Shown in pieces: positions 47,131 through 59,188 of a DNA stretch of 64,000 nucleotides. Position 1 is the first letter of the stretch; each line of letters opens with the position of its first letter. Source of the stretch: Pipra filicauda (lineage: Eukaryota; Chordata; Aves; Passeriformes; Pipridae). The position numbers were made by a program, and so were the translations under genes. Location: positions 248,001 to 312,000 of the forward strand of contig NW_024104450.1 in the NCBI RefSeq assembly GCF_003945595.2, in the 5' to 3' direction. The notes beneath the pieces were generated by a model. The model did not search any database, was not told the DNA's origin, and saw only the letters and a program-made list of their open reading frames with translations.

Positions 47131-50100
47131 TAGATTTTCCCTTAGCACTGAAATAATCTTAATATCAATAAAATATCCTTTTACAAGTGAAGATATGAGA
47201 TGCTTACATGCTTGTTTCCAGTGGTGTTTTTAGCAAATTGTGTTTTCCTAGTCTAGCTTCTCGCTGTGGATACTTTAAATGTTTGCAGCGAAGCAACTGG
47301 ATAATCAGGCTAAGTCTCCAATGATGGAATAAAGCCAATGGAATAAAGATGGTCCTCAATGAATGCTCAGGATGTTCAAAGTATATGCCTGCTGCATACT
47401 GTTACTGATTGCAAGGGTGACAGGAATGAGAAAATTTCCAGCTGATATGTTAATAAACACAATCACATGTTATTGGATCAAAAAAATTCTAGGCCACATC
47501 TAGCAATAATATATCTGAAGCAACCTCATTTCCATCACCAAAGGGAAAGAATGACCAATGTTTTGTACCTTGGTAGTTAGAAGGGGAAGCTGGCTGCCTT
47601 ATTGGATGACCATATTTTACAGCTTCAGATTCCCTTTTAACTGAAAAAAAGACATAAATAGTGTATGAAGATACAGGGAGAGATTCAAGACAAAATGTCC
47701 TTGTGTAATTCTCTTCACCTTCCTTGGTCATGACGTAATTGGTTGCAAGGACAGTTTTGAACTGCCACTTAGGGGAAATCCAAAGAATTAAAAAAGAAAA
47801 AATGGCTTCTAACCCACTAAATCTATAAGCTGTGCTCCTTAGGATATATGACATGTACTGTTGCTGGTTTGGGCATAAAAAATGCAATGCTCTCACACTA
47901 ATGAATGCCTAAGTACCTTTATTTTTGCATGTACTGTGTAATGCATTCTGTGAAAAACAATCTTTTGGAAATCGAAGGGACCACCCTGTGAGAACAGATG
48001 CAGTTTTCAGTCCCATTTACGATTCTCTTGCATTGAATTCCACAGTGACATTGCCAGACAAGAAATCTTGTCCCGGAATTGGATTCTCATTATGTTTTAA
48101 TTCATAGAGCATGTTATATCATACATGTTTCATGTATGATATATAGCAAAAACTCTACAAAGGTAACTTATAAAATGTAGGCATTGTTGAAGAAGCAGGA
48201 TGTGAAGTTGCTTTGCCTCGAAGCCACTATGTTCTGTTTTCTTTCCTGCCTTTGGTTTCTCAGCTGCATCATGATAATGCAAAGAGGAAGAATATTCAAC
48301 AGAGGTATTGGTTTGGAAAGTTGAGGGGAAGAAGAAAGTAGACCAGCAAAGAGGAGTACCCTCTTCTGTACTCAGGACAGGTTAAAAAACTTCAATACAT
48401 TTCTCAAACTAATAGCACATCTCTTTTGAAATGTTCCCACCAGAGGCAGAAACAAAACTCCTATCACCTTTAAGGGTCAGTTTTGGCTTCACAGAGAAAG
48501 TCAGCATCTGATGATGCCTAACAGTTCAGCTGGTATGTGCAGAGAGGGAAGATTAAAGGAAAGGGGATTGAGGGGAAGGGCAAGAAGTAAATGAAAGAGA
48601 GAAAGTATGTTAATGAATTGTTATTTTGAGCAGCATGATTTTGTGAGTCCAACACACAGGTGTCTGCCTTTATGGATACTTAGGAAAACATTTTAAAAGT
48701 CTTGTCCATGCTATTTACAATGACTGTGGAAAACATATACCTAAATAAAACAGGTTTGAGATTATGACCTGAGACGTTATGAACAGGAGGAGAAGTTTCT
48801 TTCAGAATACCTCTGAGAACATTTCACAAAGTATTTTGAGTGTGGTCGCAAATACAAACTTTCCTGCACTTCTGATGCAAAACACTAATATAATTGACTT
48901 TGTATTTAAATCACTATTGTTAATCAGGAGTGTTTGAGAACATGTGAAGAAGAATTCATGAGAGATTGGAAGTCTAAACTTAACAACCCCTCCTTATTTC
49001 TTTGATTCCTCTTCTGCCTATTTGCACTTCAAAATATTATTGTGTTCCCATCACAGCCATCATGGTCCCACATAGGGTTTATTAAAACTGCTGTGTACGT
49101 GTGATTCCTATAGATATATGAAAATTGCTATATAAACCAGCCAAAGCTTTGAAAGTATTTTGAAAATTTGAAGTCTTGCAAACATCAAGGTATTCAACTA
49201 TGAAATATGATGCATCTTTTAACACTTCTCAGTTATTAGATGAATTTGCAAAATTCAAGTAATACTTATTCAAAACAAGTCTCTTCAAATTAATTTTCAT
49301 TTATGAATTGCAAGGTCCTACAAAGTTGAAATACTTTTGAGGAACTGTAAAAAAAGCTTTGACTTTGAACTTAAACCTAATTTGTATGCAACACTCTAAA
49401 AGTCAGATCCGTGTGTTTAGGCTAACTAAAGGCACCAAATCCAATTAAAATATTTTGTGTGACAGGAGCAGGCATAGTAATTTTTGAAACGAGATTGTGG
49501 GGATTTTGTTGTAAAGTTCCACTGGAGCTATAGTGTATTTTATGGAATAAAATGAAAAAAGCACCAATATCACAGAAGATGTGTTTTTAAATGAATGTAA
49601 CAGGTTCCGAGGTGGTGCATTATGACCAGGACAATTCAGAGAATGCCTGATCCTGACTATGGTCTTCCAGCTTGCTCTGTTGGCAGCATTGTATTGTTCA
49701 AGCTGATACATGTTTTCATCAGTACCAGATATCTTCATGCCATTCCAATAGAGTAATTAGCAGAAAGAAATCCTGAGTAATTCTGAAGTTACGTACTACC
49801 GCTATTATTACTGTATATATTACTAAATGATACTACTGTTCAGGTCTGCTTTTTCCCTTGTACAGTTCAAATCACTTACAAAATAAGCCCTGACCCCTTA
49901 GGAAAGCATAAAATGTTTCAGGATGGGCTTCACACTAGACTACAATTTCCAGTTTCTCCAGGTCTTGCCTGCACTGAAAGAACTAGCAGGAAAAAATAAA
50001 TTCACTTTTCAATTACCTGTCATGGTTTCAGCAAAATAGTCTATTCAATTTCATAAGAATTGTAAAATTTTCAATTCATTGTAGAGTTATTTTAATGAAA

Positions 50101-50654
50101 AAAATGTAAAAAATTACAGACTGGCATATGAAAATTTAAAATATTTTTCTTAAAATAGAAATTTACTGAGATTTCATTTGAAAAAGAATGTCATTTGTAA
50201 TTCAGTGTCATCTATATTGCCTCAATGACTGTTTTGGTGTACATGCATTCCATCAATGAAGTGGAATTTTCCTCCAAAATGTTCCAACTTATCCCAGAAC
50301 CCAAACTTTTCTTTATTTGTGATGCATTTTGCATTTACTTGAAGTTATTCTTATTAATTTTGCAAATAATTGCATGGCCATTTTTCAGAGATTCATTCCT
50401 TTTTCAATGGACTTCAGCTGTGTGTTTGCTTGATCAGCTCATCAGAATTGACCCTCTCTTCTAGGAGATAGGAAATAGGTGTAAATATTTGCAGTTACCC
50501 TTATTCTTAACAGATATATCCAGAACAAATAAAATATGAGAAAAATGAACATTCATATGCTTAGGTTTGTTTTGGCACTGCCAGTTATGTTTGTTCTCAC
50601 GTATCCTTTGCAGTTCCCTCGTATATATGGGAAAGAGTATTTCGTCTTAGTATC
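47131..50654. other. non-coding stretch, no gene recognised
   Basis: AT-rich with no recognised gene. It contains a perfect 13-bp inverted repeat at 48115-48143. Confidence 0.45.
48115..48143. repeat. perfect 13-bp inverted repeat with a 3-base loop
   Basis: TATATCATACATG and CATGTATGATATA flank TTT. The hairpin is perfect and isolated in AT-rich DNA. No function is evident, and a chance or microsatellite-like origin is possible. Confidence 0.75.
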
Positions 50655-50820
50655 ACAGGCATAATTAAGGCTGGAAGGGATCTCAGGTGGTCTCAAGTAC
50701 AAGGCCTGACACATGATAAGTAGATGACTCTTCTCCAGTCCCCAGCAGGATTGTTGTCAACAGTCTCCATCCCCAGATCAAGGCTGCCCATTGCTCGTCC
50801 CTGAATTTTATGGAGACCCT

Positions 50821-51212
50821 TGTCATGGGGTATCTATCGTATTGGTTAGGTTTGGTCGATAGAAAAAGCACACACACACACAGAGTTGAGACAAGAGTTG
50901 TCTGTCGCGTTAGCGCAGCAGCCTCCTTTATTGAGGCAGCTAACCCACATTTTCCCACACACTTTCTGTAAACATAATTTTTACAAAACACCAGAATACT
51001 AACACATGCAATTGTGAACACAGCCAACATCCCTGTCCTTGCACATTCCATCCTGCTTGTCATCTTTCCAGTCAACTCCCAGCTTCTCAAGGCTGCTCTG
51101 TTTATGGGGACAGTTAATTAGCTTCTGCTCTCATGGGAACAGCCTTATATCATCCAATATATTATGTTCATCAAGCTCTAGGGGCTCAGCGGGCCCACTG
51201 CCTCTCCCCACA
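50821..51212 (-). mobile_element. solo LTR, ERVK-like (392 bp), inserted in CR1
   Basis: The plus strand runs from TGTCATGGGG to CCCCACA, so the LTR has TG...CA termini. An exact six-base duplication GACCCT lies at 50815-50820 and 51213-51218. On the minus strand a polyadenylation signal AATAAA sits in CTGCCTCAATAAAGG (about 50925-50939), followed by about 110 bases of R-U5 that contain a (TG)n run. The flanks are the same antisense CR1, which confirms insertion into it. No internal viral genes remain. Confidence 0.8.
50869..50882. repeat. (CA)n microsatellite in the LTR
   Basis: A short CA dinucleotide run within the U5-like part of the solo LTR. Confidence 0.8.
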
Positions 51213-51826
51213 GACCCTGTTGGCCTTTTTTCCCCTGCCGTGTCCTGCCCATCTGGATGACAGTCATGTCCTCATGTGTGTTGACTAGTCCTTGAAACTT
51301 GCTGTCAGCTTCGAAGTTGATGAATGTGCCCTCTGGCATGTCCTGCAGGTCACTGAGGGATGTTAAATGACATGTCCAACAACACATCCAACAGTCCACT
51401 TCTTACCAGGCTGTACTGTTCAAACGTGGATACAGGCAGGCTGTGGCAGAAAATGTTGACCAGCCTTGACCAAATCCAGTCAAGTTTACACTGCTCCCCT
51501 GCCATCCACAAGTTCAGTTGTTTCATCACAGAAGGTAATCAGCTGGGTCAGGCGTGATCTACCTTTGATGAAGCCATGATGACTGCATCCATTCCCCTTC
51601 TACTCTTTCATATGCCCAGAAATGTGTTCCAAGAGGACTCTGATTTTACCAAGAGTCAGCGTAATGCTGACTGATCTATAGATCATCCCTTTGTCCTTTT
51701 TTGAAGGTGTATGTGATTAACTGCCCTTCTCCTGTCTGTGAGCTGAGCTCTGGCTTGAATGACACCATCCCTACATGCCCAGGCAACTTTAATAAATTCC
51801 GCCTTTGCACCCTGTTCTTGATCCCA

Positions 51827-51871
51827 CTCTTGTACGCTGCATTTTTGTACGCTGCACTCTTGTACGCTGCT
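51827..51871. repeat. 15-bp tandem repeat, three units
   Basis: Units at 51827, 51842 and 51857 share the core TTGTACGCTGC. It lies in antisense CR1 sequence where the consensus has a single copy of this kind of segment, so it is a local expansion. Confidence 0.8.
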
Positions 51872-52049
51872 GGAGCTCTATCACGATGTTCTTTTTAGCC
51901 AAGTCCTGACAAACTGATGGTTCCTATGCCTGCAGAATGCTCTTAAAGGTCTGCCAGCTTTCCTTACCTTCTTTGCTTTTCAGAGTGGCCTGCCATGGAT
52001 CCCACCTACCTGGTTACCATTCCCTAGGCCCAACCTGGCTATTTAAGTG

Positions 52050-52640
52050 TGCTTGCTTTGGCTGGGGTAGAGTTAACTTTTTTCACAATGGTTGGTATGG
52101 GGCTGTGTTTTGGATTTGTGCTGATGCTGAACATAGGGTTGATAATATAGAGATGTTTTTGTTATTGCTGAGCAGGGCTTGTGCAGACACAAGACCTTTT
52201 TTTGTTTTCCACAATAGGGAGGAGGCTGAGGGTTCATGGGAAGCTAGGAGGTGACACAGACAGGACGAGTGACCCAAATGGCCAAAGGGATATTCCAGAC
52301 CATATGACATCATGCTCAGTGTATAAAGTGGGGGGAAAGAAGGAGGAAGGGGGGCACATTTGGAGTGATGGTGTTTGTTTTCCCAAGGAACCACTACATA
52401 TGATGGGGCCCTGCTCTCCTGGAGATGGCTGAGCACCTGCCTGCCCCATGGAAAGCAGTTAATTAACTTCTTGTTCTGCTTTGCCTCTGTGTGTGGCTTT
52501 TTTTTTTCCCATTAAAGTGTCCTTATCTCAACCCATGAGTTTTCCAGCTTTTACTCTTCCAGTTGTCTCCTTGATCCTGCTGATGGGATAGTGAGTGAGG
52601 GTCTGTGTGGTGTTGGGCTGGCTGGGGTTAAACGCCAAGA
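52050..52640 (+). mobile_element. ERVL-like solo LTR
   Basis: This is a familiar avian ERVL LTR. It opens with 'ttggctggggtagagttaac' a few bases from its start and runs through 'tgctgaacatagggttgataatatagagatg' and a promoter TATA string GTATAAAG (about 52320). ATTAAA (about 52511) then serves as polyadenylation signal, ahead of 'ccttatctcaacccatgag' and a 3-prime end 'ggctggggttaaacgccaaga', decayed from an ending in CA. The flanking pentamers AAGTG (52045-52049) and ATGTG (52641-52645) differ at one base, as expected for an old five-base duplication. Confidence 0.78.
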
Positions 52641-52645
52641 ATGTG

Positions 52646-54538
52646 TATGATATCTGGTAAATGTTTGAAATCAATTAATACATACTGTAAAACAGTATGT
52701 CTAAACATCACGACAAAACGTACTTATTTCCAGCTTTGGAGAATCACATATTTGAAAAAAAACCAAACACCTGAATTTTGAAGATGTACTATATGAAATA
52801 ACAGACTTTATTACACGCGTAATGCAACAACCATCACGTGAATTCCTAAAATCCTTCCTGATTCCTTTAGAAAGCACAAGATGGGTGTTTCCCCAGCATT
52901 CTAAATAATGCTTTTATTTTCCCTGTTTTACAGGATGGAGAAATGATGCTGCTGCAATCCAAGCACCCAGCAAGGAGAAACTTGAAAAATGACCTGACTA
53001 TACATATGTTCCTTGCGTGGTTGTAGATGAGGACATATTGCTGTGGTCTCTGCAGACGAAAGCTTAAAGGATCTTTGTGATTCCATTTGATAGTTCAGAG
53101 GGAAAGAATACTTTCCTTTTTCTTTTTTTCTTCATCTGGAACTATCAAGAACATTCAAACAGAATTTGGGAGATCTTCATGACTGGTTGAAGCTGAAACT
53201 TTTCTCTGAATTTGCTGACTCCTCATTTCATTCAAAATCTGTCATTTTACCCACATGGACTTGTGTGTTCTTCAGCAGGAATTCCTTTTTAATTCATTAC
53301 TGCGATCAGAACAATGATGGGGAGAAGGTAAGCAAGCTGGAGCATTTATTTGCTGTTTCCAAAGCTCCAGTCAGAGCCTGCCACAAAAGGCTGTTTAACA
53401 AGACATATATATAGATGAGATGTAAAGTGCTTTTATAGATTCAAAACTAAGATACACAAAAGAAAACAAGAAGATGGTTGTTTTTAGCTTGACTAAAGCT
53501 GAGCAGCAGCTACTGCTGAAGCCTGTGTTGGAACTGGCTTTTCATCCTAAATTCATTAACACTTCTCCCACCCTAAAAACCCCAGCAATCAATAAGATAG
53601 GAACTTCTCTACATTCTTTATTTTGTCCAAGATGAGACAAAGCCAAGACAGAGTTCATAGTATGGTCACAGGAAAATTTCATTGCCAGAGTAATCCAGCA
53701 CTGGTAATCCAGTGCAACACAATATGAACTGAAATGAGACATTCAGCGATGAATAGTAGAATGAAATATAAGAAATCTGTGTGTAGCACTTAAGGCCAGG
53801 TGGTCTCTGCTGAGAATAAATACTAAGACTTCTGTCAGTGCTAATGACAAGCTTCCCTGTTCCCCATCTGTGTTTCTCCTCCGTAGAAGTGCTTTCCCTG
53901 TGTGGTGTCTTTGCTGGGTTAATGTGTAGTTCACAGTACTTGAGTTCTGCATGCGCAGTTCCTAGAGAAAACAAGCTGGTAATTGCATTCTGGCAAAAGG
54001 AGAGAATCAAATGTTCCCTTCACATCATCTCCTACCCAGCTTTACCAGGCTCAGCAGTTTTTTCTACTTGAGAAGCCACTCAAGGATACAGCAGTTAGAT
54101 TTCAAATGGCTTGGAACTGACTGCATATCATAAAAACAAACCCTTTAAATGTTTCACCAATGGCATTTTTTTTATCTGTTTTTATAGAGGTCTATTTCAA
54201 TCTCTATGGATTGAATACTCTGCTCCATTTGGATGCAACACAGTGGATGTACATCTGTCTAGGAGAACCACTCTCACACTCAGTATCAAACTGGGAACAT
54301 AAACTGGACACCAAAGTTGTACAAAACTTTGTACGAAGTTGTACTGAAGTACATCAGAAGTTACTCAAGAAATTTTGTTATTGTTACTTATTAAATGTTT
54401 TCTTTGGTTATTATGTGCAGACATGTGCTCTACAGATAGATATATTTGTAAGTAAAAATAATAAATAATCATGTATAGATGTCCAAACTGTCTAAGTGTA
54501 TAAAAATCTAGATATAATAATATATAATATAGATATTT
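52646..54538. other. non-coding stretch, no gene recognised
   Basis: No gene, RNA or repeat family was recognised. The last part, from about 54470, becomes extremely AT-rich. Confidence 0.45.
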
Positions 54539-54560
54539 TATCTATTATATATAATAGATA
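54539..54560. repeat. perfect 22-bp AT palindrome
   Basis: TATCTATTATA and its exact complement form a gapless palindrome within an AT-rich microsatellite-like block (about 54500-54600), shortly before the RTE copy 2 insertion site. Confidence 0.75.
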
Positions 54561-54707
54561 ATATATATGGTATGTATTATATAATATATAGATAATATGA
54601 ATGTGCATTTTTGTGTCTAAATGTGTCTAAATGCAGAAATGTATGTGCGTGACTACATATGGTTACATGCATATATAAATATATGTATTTATATCATCAT
54701 GGCTGGG

Positions 54708-54721
54708 CTTCGTGAACGAAG
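54708..54721 (-). other. 3-prime terminal hairpin of RTE copy 2
   Basis: The same CUUCG/CGAAG stem as in copy 1, with the loop UUCA instead of UUCG, seven bases ahead of the ATG tail. Confidence 0.6.
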
Positions 54722-54842
54722 ATTTGGGAAGGTTCTATCCACATTTGCTAGAGGCACACTGGTGGCTTATGAGGCCAATACGAGATAGACATATCCGATT
54801 GCAAAAGGCACAGCAGAAAGACTCCTTAGATGGTGTATTCTG

Positions 54843-56488
54843 TTATACACGGTTCTTTCTGCGTTGCCTTTTCTCCTCAAGAGTGATCCTGCGTGTGTTC
54901 TCAAAGGAGACAGCTGCGTTATAGATGGTGTGTCTCCAGGCCTCCCAATTGGAGGCCAGAGTAGACCAGTTATGGTGATCAATATGGCCAAGGCTGAGAT
55001 GTTGTTTCAGGGAGTCCTTGTATCTCCTCTTCGGGGCTCCTCTCATGTGGCAGCCAGTGGCAAGTTCACCATAGAACAAGATCTTAGGGAGGTGGTGGTC
55101 CTTCATCCTTGAGACGTGCCCTGCCCAACGCAGCTGTGTTCTCAGTAACATGGCCTCAGTACTTGTGACAGCTGCTTGCTCTAGAACAGATGTGTTGATC
55201 ACATAATCTGACCAGTGGATGTTTAGGATTGTACGGAGGCAGCGTTGATGGAAGTGTTCTAGGAGCCGCAGGTGGTGGCGGTAGATGACCCATGATTCGG
55301 AACCGTATAAGAGAGTCGACAACACTATGGCTTTGTAAACACTGATCTTTGTACTTTTCTTCAAGTGTTTATTATGCCATACTCTTTTGTGGAGTTTTGC
55401 AAAAGCACTATATGCCTTTGCTAACATGTTGTCTATCTCTCTGTTGATCTTACCATCTGAGGAGATGAGACTACCTAGGTAATTAAACTGTTGGACTGAT
55501 TTGAGCTCTGATTGGCCAATGGTGATGTGGGGATGATGGGGGACTTCCTGAGGTGCAGGTTGATGGACGACCTCTGTCTTCTTTAAGCTGACTTCCAGCC
55601 CAAAGAGCTCAGCAGCATCTGCAAAGCAGGATGTTAAACGCTGCAGAGCTGCTTCTGTGTGAGCAACAAGGGCGGCGTCATCAGCATAAAGCAGCTCCTG
55701 GACAAGGTGGTTTAAGGTCTTGGTGTGGGCCTTCAGACGCCTTAAATTGAATAGACTTCCATCAGTACAGTATCGAATGTAAATACCGTCCTGATCATCG
55801 AGGTCTGCTGTGGCCCTTTGGAGCATCATGCTGAAAAAGACTGTGAATAGGGTTGGTGAGAGAACGCAGCCTTGTTTCACACCATTCTTAATTAAAAAGG
55901 GCTCAGAAAGTGTGTTGCTATATCTGACTTGGCCGTGTTGATCCTCATGAAGTGAGATGATCATTTTAAGGAACTTGGGGGGGCAACCTAAACGTTCCAA
56001 AATCTGCCACAGACCTTTTCTGCTCACAGTGTCAAAAGCCTTGGTGAGGTCGACGAAGGTGACATAGAGACCTTTGTTCTGTTCCCTACACTTCTCTTGC
56101 AGTTGTCTGAGGACAAATATCATGTCTGTGGTGCTCCTGTTGGCCCTGAAACCACACTGACTTTCAGGTAGGATTCCTTCTGCAATGGAGGGTATTAGTC
56201 TGTTCAAGAGTATTCTTGCCAGGATTTTGCCAGCAATGGAGAGCAGAGTAAGACCACGATAGGTTGAGCAATCTGATTTAGTACCTTTCTTCTTATACAA
56301 AGTGATGATGACTGCATCTTGAAGGTCTGATGGTAGTTCACCGAGCTCCCAACAGCGCACCACGAACTCGTGAAATTTGGTGTGGAGTGCAAGGCCCCCA
56401 TGTTTCCAGACTTCAGGTGGAATTCCATCAACTCCAGCTGCCTTGCTGATTTTCACCTGCTGTATGGCCTTGAGGGTTTCTCCTAAAG
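54843..56488 (-). pseudogene. RTE reverse transcriptase frame of copy 2, truncated at both ends
   Basis: An open frame of over 530 codons encodes an RT nearly identical to copy 1, including QCGFRANRST, VDLTKAFDTVSR, GVKQGCVLSPTLF and LLYADDAALVAH. It lacks the N-terminal part because of the 5-prime rearrangement. It ends early at a stop near 54843, created by a small change relative to copy 1, so the C-terminal zinc finger is cut off although its sequence is still present downstream. With no endonuclease and no promoter it cannot be autonomous. Confidence 0.88.
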
Positions 56489-56637
56489 TTTGCCGGTCCA
56501 GATTTGGTGGGGGAGGGCTTGGTTGGGTGGAGGGGGTGGGTGGGGGGGAGGATTAGTGTAATGTGTCAAGCGGGCCGTGGGGGTCCACCAACCAGCAGGA
56601 GGGAGAGCGACACAATCCCGTTTGAAATGTCGCATGA
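56489..56637 (+). other. inverted 5-prime UTR segment of RTE copy 2
   Basis: Reading plus, it starts TTTGCCGGTCCAGATTTGG, close to the minus strand of copy 1 at about 24050-24030 (TTTGCCGGTCTGGTTTGG). A later piece 'gtgggggtcc' also matches in the same order. The remainder is G-rich and aligns loosely. Inversion relative to the RT part, with an internal deletion, is the signature of twin priming. Confidence 0.6.
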
Positions 56638-56645
56638 ATTTATAT

Positions 56646-59188
56646 ACACATGCAAATCAAATACCTAGATATCCATCTGTTTGATGTATATGTCATTATA
56701 TAGCATGTATACAAGTAATTTCTGTTAGGGATATATTATATTATTCAGTAATATCTCTACTCAGTCAGGTTGATAATCTACTTGAAACTGTGCATTAGTT
56801 CAGAAATGTTACTTTCTTGAGCAGGACTACAACAGCAAAAACATCTACAGCTGCGCAGACACTGTGCCACACCTTTACCTGTGCCACCAGAACCTGAACA
56901 ACTGTTACAGGACTTCTTTTTCAGCATAGGTTTAAATTCTTGTGGAAAATGTGTAGCAAAGGTTGACTTGAAATTCAGATCCCACTAGGATTTTATTCTG
57001 GCTCATTCAATAGACAGAAACTCACATCCTACTCCAAAAGTCCACTGGACACTGGAAAATAGATATATAAATGCTTTTTCAAAGTGTTTTTAAAATGTTT
57101 CATTAAATAAATTATATTTAACAGTAATAAAGGATGGGAATAATTTTTAAATGCCTGGAATTTGTGGCAAAAACTCTGTTTTTAGGTTTTGTTAGAGTGC
57201 AAAAGGTTTCTGACAGACTGATGTTTCTGTAATTGTCAATTTTAAATTTTTCATTAATTTTACTATATTCTTTCTATGCAACACCTGAGTTTGTCTTTGT
57301 TTTAACTTTTGTTTTAAGTAAGTGATATCATGAAGTATCATATATAATGGGGAAGTTAAACTACTTTAATTATTTTCGTTCTCAACCCTCTGCTCCACCA
57401 ACAAAAGGCCCTGGTAATTGTTCCTTCAAGCTGCTCTGTTACTTCTTATGGAAATGCACATTCACAGTCACAGCTTTTATCAAAGTCACACAGGTAACAC
57501 AGGCACTTTTGGTGTGGATTGAAAATCTAACTTCACCAAACCTCTTTCATTAGCTATTTTGATATCTTTCAATAAAGTATAGCATCACTTTTCCTTACAG
57601 TTTTGTAATCCAAGTTAAAGTTGCTCAGGTTTCTTTTTACATTTGTGGGTTCCTTTTTTTTTTTTTTTTTTCAATTTGTAGGATGGAAATACCATCAAAA
57701 AATCTTCAAAAACCACATATTTACTATGTGTTTAGGGAAAAACATCCTTTCCCACCAAGCTGGTAGTACACAGGACTTATAAAAAATGAGATATATATTC
57801 CGCAAAGAATTTTTTTTCACTTTCATATCTTAAAAAAAATTGAATTTAAAATATACTGCAATTCTGTATGTATTCTACCTGCATTAATTATAACCTTTTT
57901 GGCTGCCAAAAGAAAAGATAGTTTTGCATCAGCAGAACTAAAAAATTAGTTTCGTTTAACTTACAGACCTTTAATGCTATTAAAAGTGCACCGTGGAGTG
58001 CATTACTTTAAATAGATTAATTTCCTGTAATTTTTTTCCACTGATTTTGTAATAAAGTGATATTATTTGAACATAATATCTTTAAAGACCTTAGGAACAT
58101 CATAAAAAGGCTTTTCACTGGCTTCTTAAAGAATTTTCGCTCTTTAAATGTATGAGATTTTCATGTTCCTTTAATTCTAAATTTCTTTGAATCAGTTGCC
58201 CTGTCTTTTAGAGCCAGGAACAAGACTGCTTTTGAGATACTGATAATAGGTCCAGTGTATCCTGTGTTTTGGATATGGCAACATGCAAGAGAAATGGTAT
58301 AGAACAAAGTTTAATAGGGGTCCCACTTTCTGAAATGCTTATAAAAAGAATATACAAGTCAGTTTCCAGAAGAAGAGGAGCATATTTAGTCAGTTTCTGA
58401 ATATCCACTGATGCCAGCGTTGCTTTCTCATTAATGGAGGTAGTGGTGAAGCCTCAGTTTGGTGATGGCCTAATTCAGCTTTGGGAGCCTTTGCAGCACT
58501 GGTAGTTCCAATCCAATGGATAACCATTGCTGCCTTTAGCCTTTCCCTCCTGTTCTTCTTTTTACAATTGTTCCTTCTTTTTATAATTCTCTCCCCTGGA
58601 TCCTTTCAGTTCTTTAAGCTGGATTTAAGGACATTGGCAGCCACAAAACATGAAGTAAGACAAAATTAGTTTGGAGCATTGTACATCGTCTTATGTTCCC
58701 TGGCTATGATGAAATCGATAGCCTGAGTAAAAGATATATCAAGGCAAATCCTATCTGCTGTGCTTATAAAAGAGTTTGCCCTGTAACTTTGCCTTGCAGC
58801 AGTAAATTGTGCCCTACTCTGCAGGCCATGGACAGCGTGGGGCACTGCCAGGACCATCCCTAAGGCATGGAGGGCGGTGGGAGATTATGTCACCATGTCC
58901 TTAATATGCCTTTTCACATTCAACTGACTCTATTGATCTGTGCAGAAAAGATAGGGTCCTCAGGAAATGAGATGGTTCTGTGGTATCTCTCGTCCTCATT
59001 TACACCATTACTGGCTTTAGCAGTTTGTGGAGGAACATCAGAGTGATTGGGAAAGATTCAAAGCCTGGAGAGACTTATACGGAGCCTAGAGAAGCCAGCT
59101 ATCCATGGACTTTCATGTTATTCTCCAGTTTCCACCATGTTTAATGTACCCTCACACATGTTTCTGTATTAATTCCCTTGGTTTATAT
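56646..59188. other. non-coding stretch, no gene recognised
   Basis: AT-rich, with a poly-T run near 57653-57671. No gene, RNA or repeat family was recognised. Even-looking sequence around 57950-58110 could be conserved non-coding DNA, which is unproven. Confidence 0.4.

Larger units (their letters stand above)
50655..52044 (-). mobile_element. old antisense CR1 LINE, split by a solo LTR
   Basis: On the minus strand, 52044 to 51213 reads through decayed CR1 ORF2. First comes the endonuclease-RT linker ('KESWQTFK' near 51950), then the RT block resembling QHGF-KGRS-LT ('HHGFIKGRSRLTQL', about 51540-51580), then a remnant of the FADD region ('FINFEADSKF', about 51290-51330). After the LTR at 50821-51212, 50820 to 50655 is the 3-prime UTR with a decayed tail. 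Many stops make it clearly ancient. Confidence 0.7.
54695..56637 (-). mobile_element. RTE retrotransposon copy 2, 5-prime inverted and internally deleted
   Basis: On the minus strand, the sequence from about 56488 to 54695 parallels copy 1 from its RT domain to the 3-prime end, with a few differences per 60 bases. It ends in the same hairpin and an (ATG)2 tail. Upstream of 56488 the sequence switches to a GC-rich 150-base segment that resembles the 5-prime UTR of copy 1 (around 24050) in the opposite orientation. The eight-base string ATTTATAT lies at both edges (54687-54694 and 56638-56645), a plausible target-site duplication. The endonuclease and most of the UTR are missing. Confidence 0.82.
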
